Source: Polynucleobacter difficilis
Lineage (GTDB): Bacteria; Pseudomonadota; Gammaproteobacteria; Burkholderiales; Burkholderiaceae
DNA length: 64,000 nucleotides
Direction: 5' to 3'
Assembly (NCBI RefSeq): GCF_003065365.1
Contig: NZ_CP023276.1
Span: 248,001 to 312,000 of the forward strand
Below the pieces are notes generated by a model. The model was not told where the DNA came from and did no database searches. It was given only the letters and a program-made list of their open reading frames with translations. A program made the translations under genes and the position numbers. Shown in pieces: positions 8,405 to 17,210 of the stretch; the stretch's first letter is position 1, and each line of letters opens with the position of its first letter.

Positions 8405-9856
8405 ATGAATTTACGAGCCTCCAGCACAAACACTTCCCCCAATCAATTGCGTTCTGCTGACGCAGTTAAATTGGCGCTGGTTGTCTTATTTGCGCTACTG
8501 TGGGCTATTTTGATTCAGCCAAACACGATTGCTTTACGCCATGTATTGCTCACAATCGGCTCGCTTCTCGGTCTGTATGTGATGGCCAAAAATAAAGATT
8601 TATTAATTAGCAAATCTGCAACGCCTATTTACCTGATATTCGTTCTTTTGGCCTGGATCACCTTTCATTTATGCTTCTTAAGCAGTCATTATCAATTGCA
8701 GTTAGAGGAGTACCAAACCATATGGAAGCGAATTCTTTGGGGGCTTCCGTTTGCAGTTGGCTTAGGAATTGTGCTTGGGCAGACATATCAAAAAAAGGAG
8801 CCCTCAGATAAGGATCTCCGTTTTGAAAAAATACTTCAGTGGATTTTTGTGGCCGGCATTACAGCACCAACTTGCATTTACTTATTGAGGTTTGGCCTAA
8901 TGGCATTGGCCGCTAGATTGAGTTTGAATTTACCAGATTTCGCCATGATTCTATGGCCCCCCTCTTCATGGCATATTCCTAAGATGGCTTATATTTTCTA
9001 TTGTCTGCCAGCGCTTGCTTTAGCATGCGGTCAAATCATTCGGATAATGAAGAAGCCAAACCAGAGCTTTTATCTCTCCGTGGCTGTCTATTCAGGAATT
9101 ATTGCCGCTGTTTTTGCCGTCTTTTACCTAGAAAATGCTAAGAATGGTTTTGCTTATGCAAGCGTTCTCTTTTTTGCTACGCTAATAAGAATTGGTTTTG
9201 ATAAAAGATCCCAATGGAATTTACGTAAGAGTGTACTTACTGCTAGCGCAGTACTGGTGGTGATTTTTTTATTGGCGCAACATGTGCAAAAAAATGACTC
9301 CTGGAAGACCTTGTTTTCGGATATTAAGGTTGCGCAGCGCCTAGATGATATTGATGCCTGGAAAGATTATGGTGCTCGTGGTCTACCAATAAATGATATG
9401 GGAAAAGTTGTCTCTATTACGAACTATGCGCGCGCAGCCTGGGCTCAAGTAGTTCTAGAGTTTATTGCGGAGAAGCCATTGGGTTATGGTTTGATTTTCA
9501 AATCTTTTGGAGCGATGGCGCTAGAAAAGTGGCCGGAGTCCACATTAGATACAGCGCATAGTGCTTGGCTTGATTTAACCCTCGGCGTTGGTATTCCGGG
9601 CATAACTTTGCTATTACTATCTGGGCTTCTGGCTTTAATTAATTCTCAACGAGTAACCCGCTATTTTTGGGGATCAGCTGCATTTTGGTTGTTAATTAGT
9701 ATTGCCTTGCTAATGATTACTACAGAGGTAGCACGCAAGGGCTATATTGAAGCACTCCTTTTTTTAATCTTATGGACTGCTGGTTTTGGGCTTCATGCAA
9801 AGGTAGATGGAAATTTAGGTGGCCTTGCAGGTAAATCATTTCCAACTGGTAAATAA
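8405..9856 (+). CDS. O-antigen ligase/polymerase family membrane protein (WaaL/Wzy)
   Basis: A 483-aa multi-pass inner-membrane protein with about 10-12 hydrophobic segments. A large periplasmic loop after residue 300 ends in DTAHSAWLDLTLGVGIPG, the His-containing signature of the Wzy_C/O-antigen ligase family. It would either join finished O-antigen to lipid A-core or polymerise O-units. Ligase is the likelier role, since a second polymerase-like protein is encoded at 42470, but this is not certain. It lies between a GT2 gene and the gmd pseudogene. The 104 bp upstream hold no obvious promoter. Confidence 0.75.
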   Translation: MNLRASSTNTSPNQLRSADAVKLALVVLFALLWAILIQPNTIALRHVLLTIGSLLGLYVMAKNKDLLISKSATPIYLIFVLLAWITFHLCFLSSHYQLQLEEYQTIWKRILWGLPFAVGLGIVLGQTYQKKEPSDKDLRFEKILQWIFVAGITAPTCIYLLRFGLMALAARLSLNLPDFAMILWPPSSWHIPKMAYIFYCLPALALACGQIIRIMKKPNQSFYLSVAVYSGIIAAVFAVFYLENAKNGFAYASVLFFATLIRIGFDKRSQWNLRKSVLTASAVLVVIFLLAQHVQKNDSWKTLFSDIKVAQRLDDIDAWKDYGARGLPINDMGKVVSITNYARAAWAQVVLEFIAEKPLGYGLIFKSFGAMALEKWPESTLDTAHSAWLDLTLGVGIPGITLLLLSGLLALINSQRVTRYFWGSAAFWLLISIALLMITTEVARKGYIEALLFLILWTAGFGLHAKVDGNLGGLAGKSFPTGK

Positions 9857-9893
9857 ATTTATAATCGTTTTTAATTAAATTAGCTAAAAAAGT

Positions 9894-11002
9894 ACGAAAA
9901 AAATTGCCCTCATTACCGGCATTACCGGCCAAGATGGCTCCTACCTTGCGGAGTTTTTGCTGGAAAAAGGCTACGTCGTGCATGGCATTAAGCGCCGCGC
10001 CTCTTCCTTTAATACCGATCGCATTGATCACTTGTATCAAGATCCGCATGTAAACCACCGTGATTTGGTTTTGCACTACGGCGATCTATCCGATACCAGT
10101 AATTTGGTGCGCATTATTCAAGAGTGTCAGCCCGATGAGATTTATAACCTCGGCGCCCAAAGCCACGTAGCAGTTTCTTTTGAGTCCCCCGAATACACCG
10201 CCGATGTCGATGGCATGGGAACCCTGCGTATTTTGGAGGCGATTCGGATTTTAGGCATGGAGAAGAAAACCCGCTTTTATCAAGCCTCCACTTCCGAGCT
10301 CTACGGTCTAGTACAAGAAATCCCCCAAAAAGAAACCACTCCTTTTTATCCGCGTAGTCCCTATGCTGTCGCTAAGCTCTATGCTTACTGGATTACCGTG
10401 AACTACCGTGAGGCCTATGGCATGTATGCCTGTAATGGCATCCTCTTTAACCATGAGTCCAAGCGCCGCGGCGAAACCTTTGTAACCCGTTAGGTAACGC
10501 GGGGCTTAGCCAATATTGCCCAGGGATTAGAAGAGTGCCTCTATATGGGTAATATCGATGCCTTGCGGGATTGGGGTCATGCCAAAGACTACGTGCGCAT
10601 GCAGTGGCTGATGCTCCAGCAAGATAAGCCCGAAGACTTTGTGATTGCCACAGGCGTGCAGTTCACCGTGCGCGATTTTATTACTTGCAGCGCCAAACAA
10701 CTCGGCATTACGCCCAAGTTTGAAGGCGCTGCTGAGAATGAAAAAGCCACTGTAGCGGCCATTGAGGGCGATAAAGCGCCCGCACTCAAAGTGGGTGATA
10801 TGATTGTGCAAATTGACCCGCGTTATTACAGGCCGACGGAAGTGGAAACGATTTTGTGCGACACAACCAAAACAAAAGAAAAACTCGGCTAGGTTCGCGA
10901 AATCACCCTCGATGAAATGATTATCGAGATGGTGGCGAATGATTTGGACCAAGCCAAGCAACATACTTTACTGAGCAAGTATGGCTTTAGTCAAGTTGGG
11001 TG
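9894..11002 (+). pseudogene. Decayed second copy of gmd (lost start, two nonsense codons)
   Basis: A full-length gmd-like sequence readable in one frame from GITGQDG to the C-terminus and highly similar to the intact gmd. The expected ATG is ACG at 9894. A TAG at 10491 replaces the Lys of VTRKVTRG, and a second TAG at 10890 replaces the Trp of KLGWVPE. Further unusual changes follow, such as LLGDPAK to ILCDTTK. There are no frameshifts, so inactivation looks recent. Base composition is more GC-rich than the intact gmd, suggesting it is not a simple recent copy of it. Two fragments (9957-10493 and 10545-10892) remain open and could be mis-annotated as genes. Confidence 0.9.
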
Positions 11003-11170
11003 ACTTAAGTCACAAGAAAAAAGAAGCTAGACCATTCATCTGCTAACCTCAATCGGCAAAGAGAATAAAGTAATAATGACCGTAGACTTTATGGAGAGTA
11101 AGGTAGTCAAGCGTTGTCACACCTAAAGTATATTATTCTGATACATCTAAAACTTTTGTACAAACCAAAT

Positions 11171-11986
11171 ATGTTGAATAAAAGCGAAAATTTGAAAAAT
11201 GACCTTGAGTTTAAGCTTATTGACCTTGTATGGTTTTTTAAGCGAAACTTTAAAATTGTTGTCTTATTTATGGCGATGGGGTTTATTTTTTCGATTTTTT
11301 ACTATTTAAGCTCTGAAAAGCACTATTTAGCTGAAGTTAATTTGAAGGCTATTCAATATACTAATCGCGACACGGATCAGTCAATTATTATTGAGCTACC
11401 CGCTTTGATTGAAAAGATCAAGAGCGCCATTAAAGATGACTTGGAATTACAAAAAGAATGTGGCTTTTCGATGGCCACCAAAGAGAGTAATTTTTTTAAT
11501 TATATAAGTTTCGTTATTTTAAAAGTTTCACCGCCGAAATTGCAGGTAACCGTACACCGTCCAAGTTCTGAGCTCGCAAGAGAATGTATAAATGCGGTTG
11601 CAAATAAGATTTACATAATACAGATATCGATAATAAAAGAAAAAATAGATATTGAAAATACTAAAGTTAACCTTGATAAAGTTACCGAGCGATTGATAGA
11701 GGATAAAAATACTCGATCAAAATTGAATTTAGGATCACAAAATAATCTAAGTATATATTTCGCGTTGACACAAAGCATTCGCAATATTGAGGATCAAAGA
11801 CAACAACTTCTTCGTAGGATTGCAGAATTTGAATTAATTAATAGGAGATACAATTTTGAGATGTATTTAGGTAAATCCCCAGAATTTCCACCTAAATTCG
11901 GAACATTATTTATAGGCCTAATAGTTGGTTTTTATTTGGGTTTATTTTTCGCTGTTTTTCGCGAAATATATTACAAATACAAATAA
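11171..11986 (+). CDS. Wzz-like polysaccharide chain-length determinant
   Basis: A polysaccharide co-polymerase with the expected two-membrane-helix layout. One hydrophobic segment lies near the N-terminus (IVVLFMAMGFIFSIFYYL) and a second near the C-terminus (GTLFIGLIVGFYLGLFFAVF), preceded by a proline-rich SPEFPPK. A charged, helical periplasmic domain lies between. It sets O-antigen chain length together with a Wzy polymerase. I chose the ATG at 11171 (MLNKSENLKND, about 271 aa); an in-frame TTG at 11114 would add 19 residues with no support. It opens the long block of nucleotide-sugar genes that follows. It has no kinase domain, so it is a PCP-1 type. Confidence 0.75.
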   Translation: MLNKSENLKNDLEFKLIDLVWFFKRNFKIVVLFMAMGFIFSIFYYLSSEKHYLAEVNLKAIQYTNRDTDQSIIIELPALIEKIKSAIKDDLELQKECGFSMATKESNFFNYISFVILKVSPPKLQVTVHRPSSELARECINAVANKIYIIQISIIKEKIDIENTKVNLDKVTERLIEDKNTRSKLNLGSQNNLSIYFALTQSIRNIEDQRQQLLRRIAEFELINRRYNFEMYLGKSPEFPPKFGTLFIGLIVGFYLGLFFAVFREIYYKYK

Positions 11987-12068
11987 TTTAATTTCTTTAT
12001 AAACATTCTAGTCGCGTAAAATTCGGGCTTGTAGCTCGTCCTCTCAGGGAAAAAGGTATTTATACAAC

Positions 12069-13091
12069 ATGCAAACAGCATATCAAATTGCACTTGCAAC
12101 ATTGAATCAGGCACCTAAGAAATGGTTGATATCTGGAGTTGCGGGTTTTATTGGCAGTAATTTATTGGAAACCCTTCTGATAAATAATCAACAAGTTGTT
12201 GGGCTTGACAATTTTGCCACTGGATACCAAAAAAACCTTAAAGAGGTAAGGGCAAATATCGGAGATAAAAAATGGTCGAATTTTAATTTTGTTGAAGGTG
12301 ATATTACTCAGTTAGAACAATGCAGAGCTGCCTGCAATGGTGTCGACTATGTTTTGCATCAGGCTGCCCTTGGTTCAGTGCCCCGGAGTCTTTTAGACCC
12401 TATTTCGAGTAATGCGACTAATGTCGATGGTTTTTTAAATATGCTGACTGCAGCTAAGGATACTGGCGTGAAGAGTTTTATCTACGCCTCAAGCAGCTCG
12501 GTATATGGTGATCATCCAACCCTTCCTAAGATTGAGGAAAGTATAGGGCATCAACTTTCCCCATATGCAGTTTCAAAATTTACTAACGAACTATATGCCC
12601 AGGTCTTTAGCCGGTCTTATGGTTTTTCTACTATTGGCCTTCGTTATTTCAACGTATTTGGTAAAAGACAGGATCCCGAAGGTGCATACGCAGCAGTTAT
12701 CCCAAGATGGATTGGGTCATTAGTTGGGCAGAAGCAAATTACTATAAATGGAGATGGTAGACAAAGTAGAGATTTTACTTATATAGATAATGTAGTTCAG
12801 GCTAATATTCTAGCAGCAACTTGTACTGACGTCTCCGCTCGAAATAATGTCTATAATGTTGCTGTGGGGGAAAAGACCACGCTAAATGAATTATTTCTAA
12901 TTCTTAAAAATATTTTAAATTCTCATCAAGTTAAATGTGAGAATCCTGCTTTATATCAGAGTGCTCGTGAGGGAGACATTATTCATAGCCATGCCAATAT
13001 TAATAAGGCAATAAGTCTTCTCGGCTATTCCCCAACTCACAATATTATCGATGGTTTAATGTTAACTATGCCGTGGTATTTACCCCGATAA
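12069..13091 (+). CDS. wbpP: UDP-N-acetylglucosamine C4-epimerase (WbpP/TviC type)
   Basis: Interconverts UDP-GlcNAc and UDP-GalNAc. An SDR protein of 340 aa, nearly the same length as P. aeruginosa WbpP (341, as I recall). The N-terminus WLISGVAGFIGSNLLETLL and VVGLDNFATGYQKNL are characteristic of WbpP. The catalytic region SSSSVYGD and YAVSK follow. A hexosamine 6-dehydrogenase comes next, so the pair should make UDP-GalNAcA, as in Vi-antigen and P. aeruginosa O6-type pathways. The ATG follows an AT-rich 80-bp spacer. Confidence 0.88.
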   Translation: MQTAYQIALATLNQAPKKWLISGVAGFIGSNLLETLLINNQQVVGLDNFATGYQKNLKEVRANIGDKKWSNFNFVEGDITQLEQCRAACNGVDYVLHQAALGSVPRSLLDPISSNATNVDGFLNMLTAAKDTGVKSFIYASSSSVYGDHPTLPKIEESIGHQLSPYAVSKFTNELYAQVFSRSYGFSTIGLRYFNVFGKRQDPEGAYAAVIPRWIGSLVGQKQITINGDGRQSRDFTYIDNVVQANILAATCTDVSARNNVYNVAVGEKTTLNELFLILKNILNSHQVKCENPALYQSAREGDIIHSHANINKAISLLGYSPTHNIIDGLMLTMPWYLPR

Positions 13092-13110
13092 ATTTTTTTA
13101 AAAATATATT

Positions 13111-14427
13111 ATGAATTTATTAAATAAAACAGTTGCTATTATTGGCCTTGGATATGTTGGACTACCTCTTGCGGTGGAGTTTGGCAAAAGATTGAAAGTT
13201 ATTGGTTTTGATATTAATCGCGAAAGAATAAAAGCGCTTGAAAAAGGTTTTGATGAAACATTAGAAGTTTCTTCGGAGGAGTTAACTAAAGCTCATTATT
13301 TAAGCTTTACCTGTAACGCAGAAGATTTAAAGTCTGCTCAGGTTTTCATTATCACCGTACCAACTCCTGTTGACAATGCTAATTGTCCGGATTTGACCCC
13401 TTTAATTAATGCAAGCTCCACTGTAGGTGCTGCATTGCATTCTGGCGATACTGTTATCTATGAGTCAACGGTATTCCCTGGGGCAACGGAAGAAGTATGC
13501 GTACCGATTTTGCAGAAATATTCAGGTTTAAAATATATTCAAGCATTCGATTTAGATTTAATGCCAAATTTTGATGGTGGAGGTTTTTATTGCGGGTATT
13601 CGCCCGAGCGAATTAACCCAGGAGATAAAAAGCATCGTCTACCTGATATTAAAAAAGTGACTTCTGGCTCAACTCCTGAGGTTGCTGAAGCAATAGATGC
13701 GCTCTACCGCTCAATAATTTCGGCTGGTACGCATAAGGCATCTAGCATCAGGGTTGCGGAGGCGGCAAAGGTTATTGAGAATACTCAGCGTGACTTAAAT
13801 ATTGCACTTATGAATGAGTTAAGTTTAATTTTCCATAGGCTTGGTATTGACACCATGGAAGTACTTGAGGCTGCCGGTACAAAATGGAATTTTTTACCTT
13901 TTAGACCTGGTCTTGTCGGTGGGCATTGTATTGGTGTCGATCCTTACTATCTTACTCACAAAGCTCAACAAGTCGGCTATCAACCTCAGGTAATATTGGC
14001 TGGAAGGAGAATAAATGACTCCATGGCTGTGCATATTGCAGATGAAACTATAAAAATTATGTTGCGTAAAGGGCTGGGTGTTTTAAATAGTTATGTTTTA
14101 GTGCTAGGCCTTGCTTTTAAGGAGAATTGCCCAGACTTAAGAAATACAAAGGTGGTCGACATAATTTCTCAGTTAAAAAAATATAACCTAGCGGTTGATA
14201 TTTACGACCCTTGGGTTTCTTCTAAAGAGGCAGAGCATGAATATGGGATTACATGTTTAAGTGCTTTACCTGAAAAAGGGAAGTATTCGGCCGTTATTTT
14301 GGCGGTAGGCCATCAAGATTTTGTAGAAATGGGCATAGATGTAATTAAGAGTTTTGGAACCATCAATGCAGTTTTTTTCGATGTCAAGAGTCTTTTCCCC
14401 CTCAATTTATCTGATGCACGTCTATAA
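13111..14427 (+). CDS. wbpO: UDP-N-acetyl-hexosamine 6-dehydrogenase (WbpO/TviB type)
   Basis: An NAD-dependent four-electron oxidation of UDP-GalNAc (or UDP-GlcNAc) to the uronic acid. The Rossmann start is IIGLGYVGLPLA, the catalytic Cys is C273 in GGHCIGVDPYY, and the C-terminal UDP-binding domain contains CPDLRNTKVVDII. YCGYSPERINPGDK is family-diagnostic. Compared with WbpO/TviB as I recall them, about a dozen extra residues (around 145-158, DLDLMPNFDGGG) precede YCGYSPER. It lies directly after wbpP and before wbpB. WbpA-like activity on UDP-GlcNAc remains possible, since wbpB, wbpD and wbpE follow. Confidence 0.85.
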   Translation: MNLLNKTVAIIGLGYVGLPLAVEFGKRLKVIGFDINRERIKALEKGFDETLEVSSEELTKAHYLSFTCNAEDLKSAQVFIITVPTPVDNANCPDLTPLINASSTVGAALHSGDTVIYESTVFPGATEEVCVPILQKYSGLKYIQAFDLDLMPNFDGGGFYCGYSPERINPGDKKHRLPDIKKVTSGSTPEVAEAIDALYRSIISAGTHKASSIRVAEAAKVIENTQRDLNIALMNELSLIFHRLGIDTMEVLEAAGTKWNFLPFRPGLVGGHCIGVDPYYLTHKAQQVGYQPQVILAGRRINDSMAVHIADETIKIMLRKGLGVLNSYVLVLGLAFKENCPDLRNTKVVDIISQLKKYNLAVDIYDPWVSSKEAEHEYGITCLSALPEKGKYSAVILAVGHQDFVEMGIDVIKSFGTINAVFFDVKSLFPLNLSDARL

Positions 14428-14496
14428 TTAATTAGTACCTGATACGCCTTTATGTATCTAACCTGCCAAAATGGCACTAAAGATGGCAATATGAAC

Positions 14497-15450
14497 ATGA
14501 ATAACTTTGCATTAATCGGCGCAGCAGGTTTTATTGCGCCTCGTCATATGAGGGCTATAAAAGAGAGTGGTGGAGGTTTAATAGCTGCATATGACCCCAA
14601 TGATTCGGTTGGCATAATTGACAGTTACTTTCCTGAGGCTGATTTTTTTACAGAGTTTGAGCGGTTTGATAGATTTGTTGATAAATTAAGCAGAAAGAAC
14701 GACGATAGAAGAATTCATTACGTATCAGTTGCCTCTCCAAATTATCTTCATGATTCACATATCCGATTCGCATTGCGCTCGGGGGCGGATGCAATCTGCG
14801 AAAAACCTTTAGTTTTAAACCCTTGGAATATAGATGGTTTAAAAGAAATAGAAATTGATACTGGTAAAAGAATTAATACTATTTTGCAACTAAGACTACA
14901 TCCTTCAATTATAGATTTAAAAAAACAAGTTAACTCTGGTAAAGACCTAAAAAAACATGATGTTGATTTAACCTACATAGCTTCGCGCGGGCATTGGTAC
15001 TTACAGTCATGGAAGGGGGATGTGAGGCAGTCAGGGGGAATTGCAACAAATATTGGAGTTCATTTTTATGACATGCTACATTTCGTTTTTGGAAAAATTC
15101 AAGAAAATATAGTTCATTACTCCTCCAATACCAAGACTGCAGGTTATCTTGAGTATGAGCATGCACGTGTACGGTGGTTTTTATCTATTGATATAAACGA
15201 TGTCCCTGTAGCGCTAAGAGAAAAAGGTCAACGAACTTATCGATCCATAGTCTGTGATGGAGACGAAGTTGAGTTTTCAGATGGTTTTACTGATCTGCAT
15301 ACAAAAAGTTATCAGGAGATACTTTTGGGAAATGGATTTGGCCTTGAGGAAAATAGGGTCGCAATTGAGACGGTGGCAGAAATTCGCAATATGAAACCGA
15401 AAGGTTTGATTGGTAATTATCACCCCTTCTTAAAGTCAGTTTTGTTGTGA
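14497..15450 (+). CDS. wbpB: UDP-HexNAcA 3-dehydrogenase (WbpB, Gfo/Idh/MocA family)
   Basis: Oxidises C3 of UDP-GlcNAcA (or GalNAcA) to the 3-keto sugar that WbpE then aminates. The N-terminus NFALIGAAGFIAPRHMRAI and the segments DVDLTYIASRGHWY, SWKGD and ATNIGVHFYDMLHFVFG match WbpB closely from memory. CEKPLV is the Gfo/Idh signature, with the catalytic region at GVHFYDML. I chose ATG 14497 because it aligns with the WbpB start; in-frame ATGs at 14491 and 14452 would add 2 or 15 residues. It overlaps wbpD by 4 bp. Confidence 0.9.
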   Translation: MNNFALIGAAGFIAPRHMRAIKESGGGLIAAYDPNDSVGIIDSYFPEADFFTEFERFDRFVDKLSRKNDDRRIHYVSVASPNYLHDSHIRFALRSGADAICEKPLVLNPWNIDGLKEIEIDTGKRINTILQLRLHPSIIDLKKQVNSGKDLKKHDVDLTYIASRGHWYLQSWKGDVRQSGGIATNIGVHFYDMLHFVFGKIQENIVHYSSNTKTAGYLEYEHARVRWFLSIDINDVPVALREKGQRTYRSIVCDGDEVEFSDGFTDLHTKSYQEILLGNGFGLEENRVAIETVAEIRNMKPKGLIGNYHPFLKSVLL

Positions 15451-16025
15451 GTATAAACATTCATCCTACCGCAATTATTGATGAGGGCGCTTCAATTGGT
15501 GAGGGAAGTCGAGTTTGGCATTGGGTTCATATTTGTGGAGAAGCAAAAATTGGTCGTAGAGTATCTTTAGGACAAAATGTTTTTGTAGGAAACAAAGTTT
15601 CTATAGGCGACGACTGCAAAATTCAAAATAATGTAAGCATTTATGACAATGTTGTTTTGGAGGATGGTGTATTTTGTGGGCCTAGTATGGTGTTCACAAA
15701 TGTATTTAATCCCAGGGCTTTAGTTGATCGAAAATCAGAATATCAACCTACCTTAATAAAAAAAGGTGCAAGCCTAGGTGCTAACTGTACGATAGTTTGT
15801 GGTTTAACAGTTGGTCAGTATGCATTTATTGGGGCAGGTGCAGTAATAATTAGGGATGTAAAGCCTTATGCCATGATGGTCGGTGTTCCTGCACAACAAA
15901 TTGGTTGGATGAGCGAATATGGGGAAAAATTAAACTTGCCACTATGTGGGGAGGCCCGGATTACTTGCGCGAATACTGGGAAAGTGTATAGGCTAACTAA
16001 GGATCAATTGGAGATTGAAAATTAA
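15447..16025 (+). CDS. wbpD: UDP-3-amino-HexNAcA N-acetyltransferase (WbpD)
   Basis: Acetylates the 3-amino group formed by WbpB/WbpE, giving UDP-2,3-diacetamido-2,3-dideoxy-uronic acid. It is a left-handed beta-helix protein of 192 aa built of hexapeptide repeats (IGEGSRVWHWV, IGRRVSLGQNVFVG, IGDDCKIQNNVSIY), as in WbpD. It starts at GTG 15447 (SINIHPTAIID), overlaps wbpB by 4 bp and shares TAATG with wbpE, so the three are translationally coupled. PglD-type acetyltransferases are the nearest alternative, but the wbpB and wbpE neighbours argue for WbpD. Confidence 0.9.
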   Translation: MSINIHPTAIIDEGASIGEGSRVWHWVHICGEAKIGRRVSLGQNVFVGNKVSIGDDCKIQNNVSIYDNVVLEDGVFCGPSMVFTNVFNPRALVDRKSEYQPTLIKKGASLGANCTIVCGLTVGQYAFIGAGAVIIRDVKPYAMMVGVPAQQIGWMSEYGEKLNLPLCGEARITCANTGKVYRLTKDQLEIEN

Positions 16026-17152
16026 TGATCAGCACAAAAAATCAAGTCATGCAATTCAGTGACTTAAAAACCCAATACGAGCACTTGAAGATTGAGATTA
16101 ATACAAATATTCAGGCCGTACTCTCTCATGGTCAATTTATATTGGGCCCTGAGGTATTTGATTTAGAAGAAAAGTTGTCTGAATTCTGTGGTGCTAAATA
16201 CTGCATTAGTTGCGCCAATGGTACTGATGCGCTTCAAATTGCTCAAATGGCTTTGGGCATAGGGCCAGGCGATGAGGTTATAACGCCAGGGTTTACCTAT
16301 ATTGCAACTGCTGAAACTATTGCATTGTTGGGCGCCAAACCTGTTTATGTCGATATTGATCCTAAAACTTTCAATTTAGATCCAGGAAAACTTGAGGAAG
16401 CAATAACAACAAAAACTAAAGCTATTATTGCGGTCAGCTTATATGGGCAACCCGCTGATTTTGACGCGATAAATTCAATTGCCGCATCCTATGCCATACC
16501 AGTTATAGAGGATGCTGCTCAAAGTTTTGGCGCAACTTACAGAGGTCAAAAAAGTGGAAATCTCGGCACCATTTCCTGCACAAGTTTTTTCCCAAGCAAG
16601 CCGTTGGGGGCTTACGGCGATGGCGGTGCAATATTTACAAATGACTCTACATTAGCAACTGTTATGCGACAAATTTCTCGCCATGGGCAGGAGAAACGTT
16701 ACCATCATGTCAGGGTGGGTGTTAATAGCAGGTTAGATACAATTCAGGCTGCAATTTTATTGGCTAAGTTACGAATATTTCCAGAAGAAATTCAGATGCG
16801 AGAGAGGGTTGCGAGGCGATACTCCAACCTGCTGGAATTGTGTGATCAGCCTCCGGGGAATTCAAATATTTCTTTTGAAAGTCCGTATGTAGAGTCTTGG
16901 AATCAATCAGTTTGGGCGCAATATACGATTAAAGCAGTAGATCGAGAGAGTTTGCAGGAGAGGTTGAAATCTGCAGATATTCCATTCTCGGTGCATTACC
17001 CAACACCACTCAATAAACAACCGGCCGTCAAAGATGAAGGCGCCCTACTGCCAATTGGCGACAGTGTTGCTAAACAAGTAATTAGCTTACCTATGGGCCC
17101 ATATCTGTGTGAAAAAGATCAAGATAGGGTGATAGAAGCTTTGTTAAATTGA
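16025..17152 (+). CDS. wbpE: UDP-3-keto-HexNAcA aminotransferase (WbpE)
   Basis: A PLP- and glutamate-dependent C3 aminotransferase coupled to WbpB. The long stretch YCISCANGTDALQIAQMALG and the PLP site SFFPSKPLGAYGDGG, with Schiff-base Lys at K192, match WbpE closely from memory. It is 375 aa. The start at 16025 overlaps the wbpD stop (TAATG), but ATG 16049 (MQFSDLK) aligns better with the WbpE N-terminus, so the first 8 residues are doubtful. Unlike the ColD-like protein at 3560, this one keeps the catalytic lysine. Confidence 0.92.
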   Translation: MISTKNQVMQFSDLKTQYEHLKIEINTNIQAVLSHGQFILGPEVFDLEEKLSEFCGAKYCISCANGTDALQIAQMALGIGPGDEVITPGFTYIATAETIALLGAKPVYVDIDPKTFNLDPGKLEEAITTKTKAIIAVSLYGQPADFDAINSIAASYAIPVIEDAAQSFGATYRGQKSGNLGTISCTSFFPSKPLGAYGDGGAIFTNDSTLATVMRQISRHGQEKRYHHVRVGVNSRLDTIQAAILLAKLRIFPEEIQMRERVARRYSNLLELCDQPPGNSNISFESPYVESWNQSVWAQYTIKAVDRESLQERLKSADIPFSVHYPTPLNKQPAVKDEGALLPIGDSVAKQVISLPMGPYLCEKDQDRVIEALLN

Positions 17153-17210
17153 GATAAATTTAATTGAAGCGGGATATAGATTTTTTTAATCTTTTTTGAA
17201 AGACTTTGAG

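Noticed and set aside
10491..10892. Amber codons read through or recoded in the second gmd
   Set aside because: Other genes in the window end with ordinary TAG stops (for example waaC), the start codon is also lost, and no recoding signal is visible.
9857..11113. Insertion-sequence remnant that brought in the second gmd
   Set aside because: No transposase fragment, terminal inverted repeats or target duplication seen on either side.
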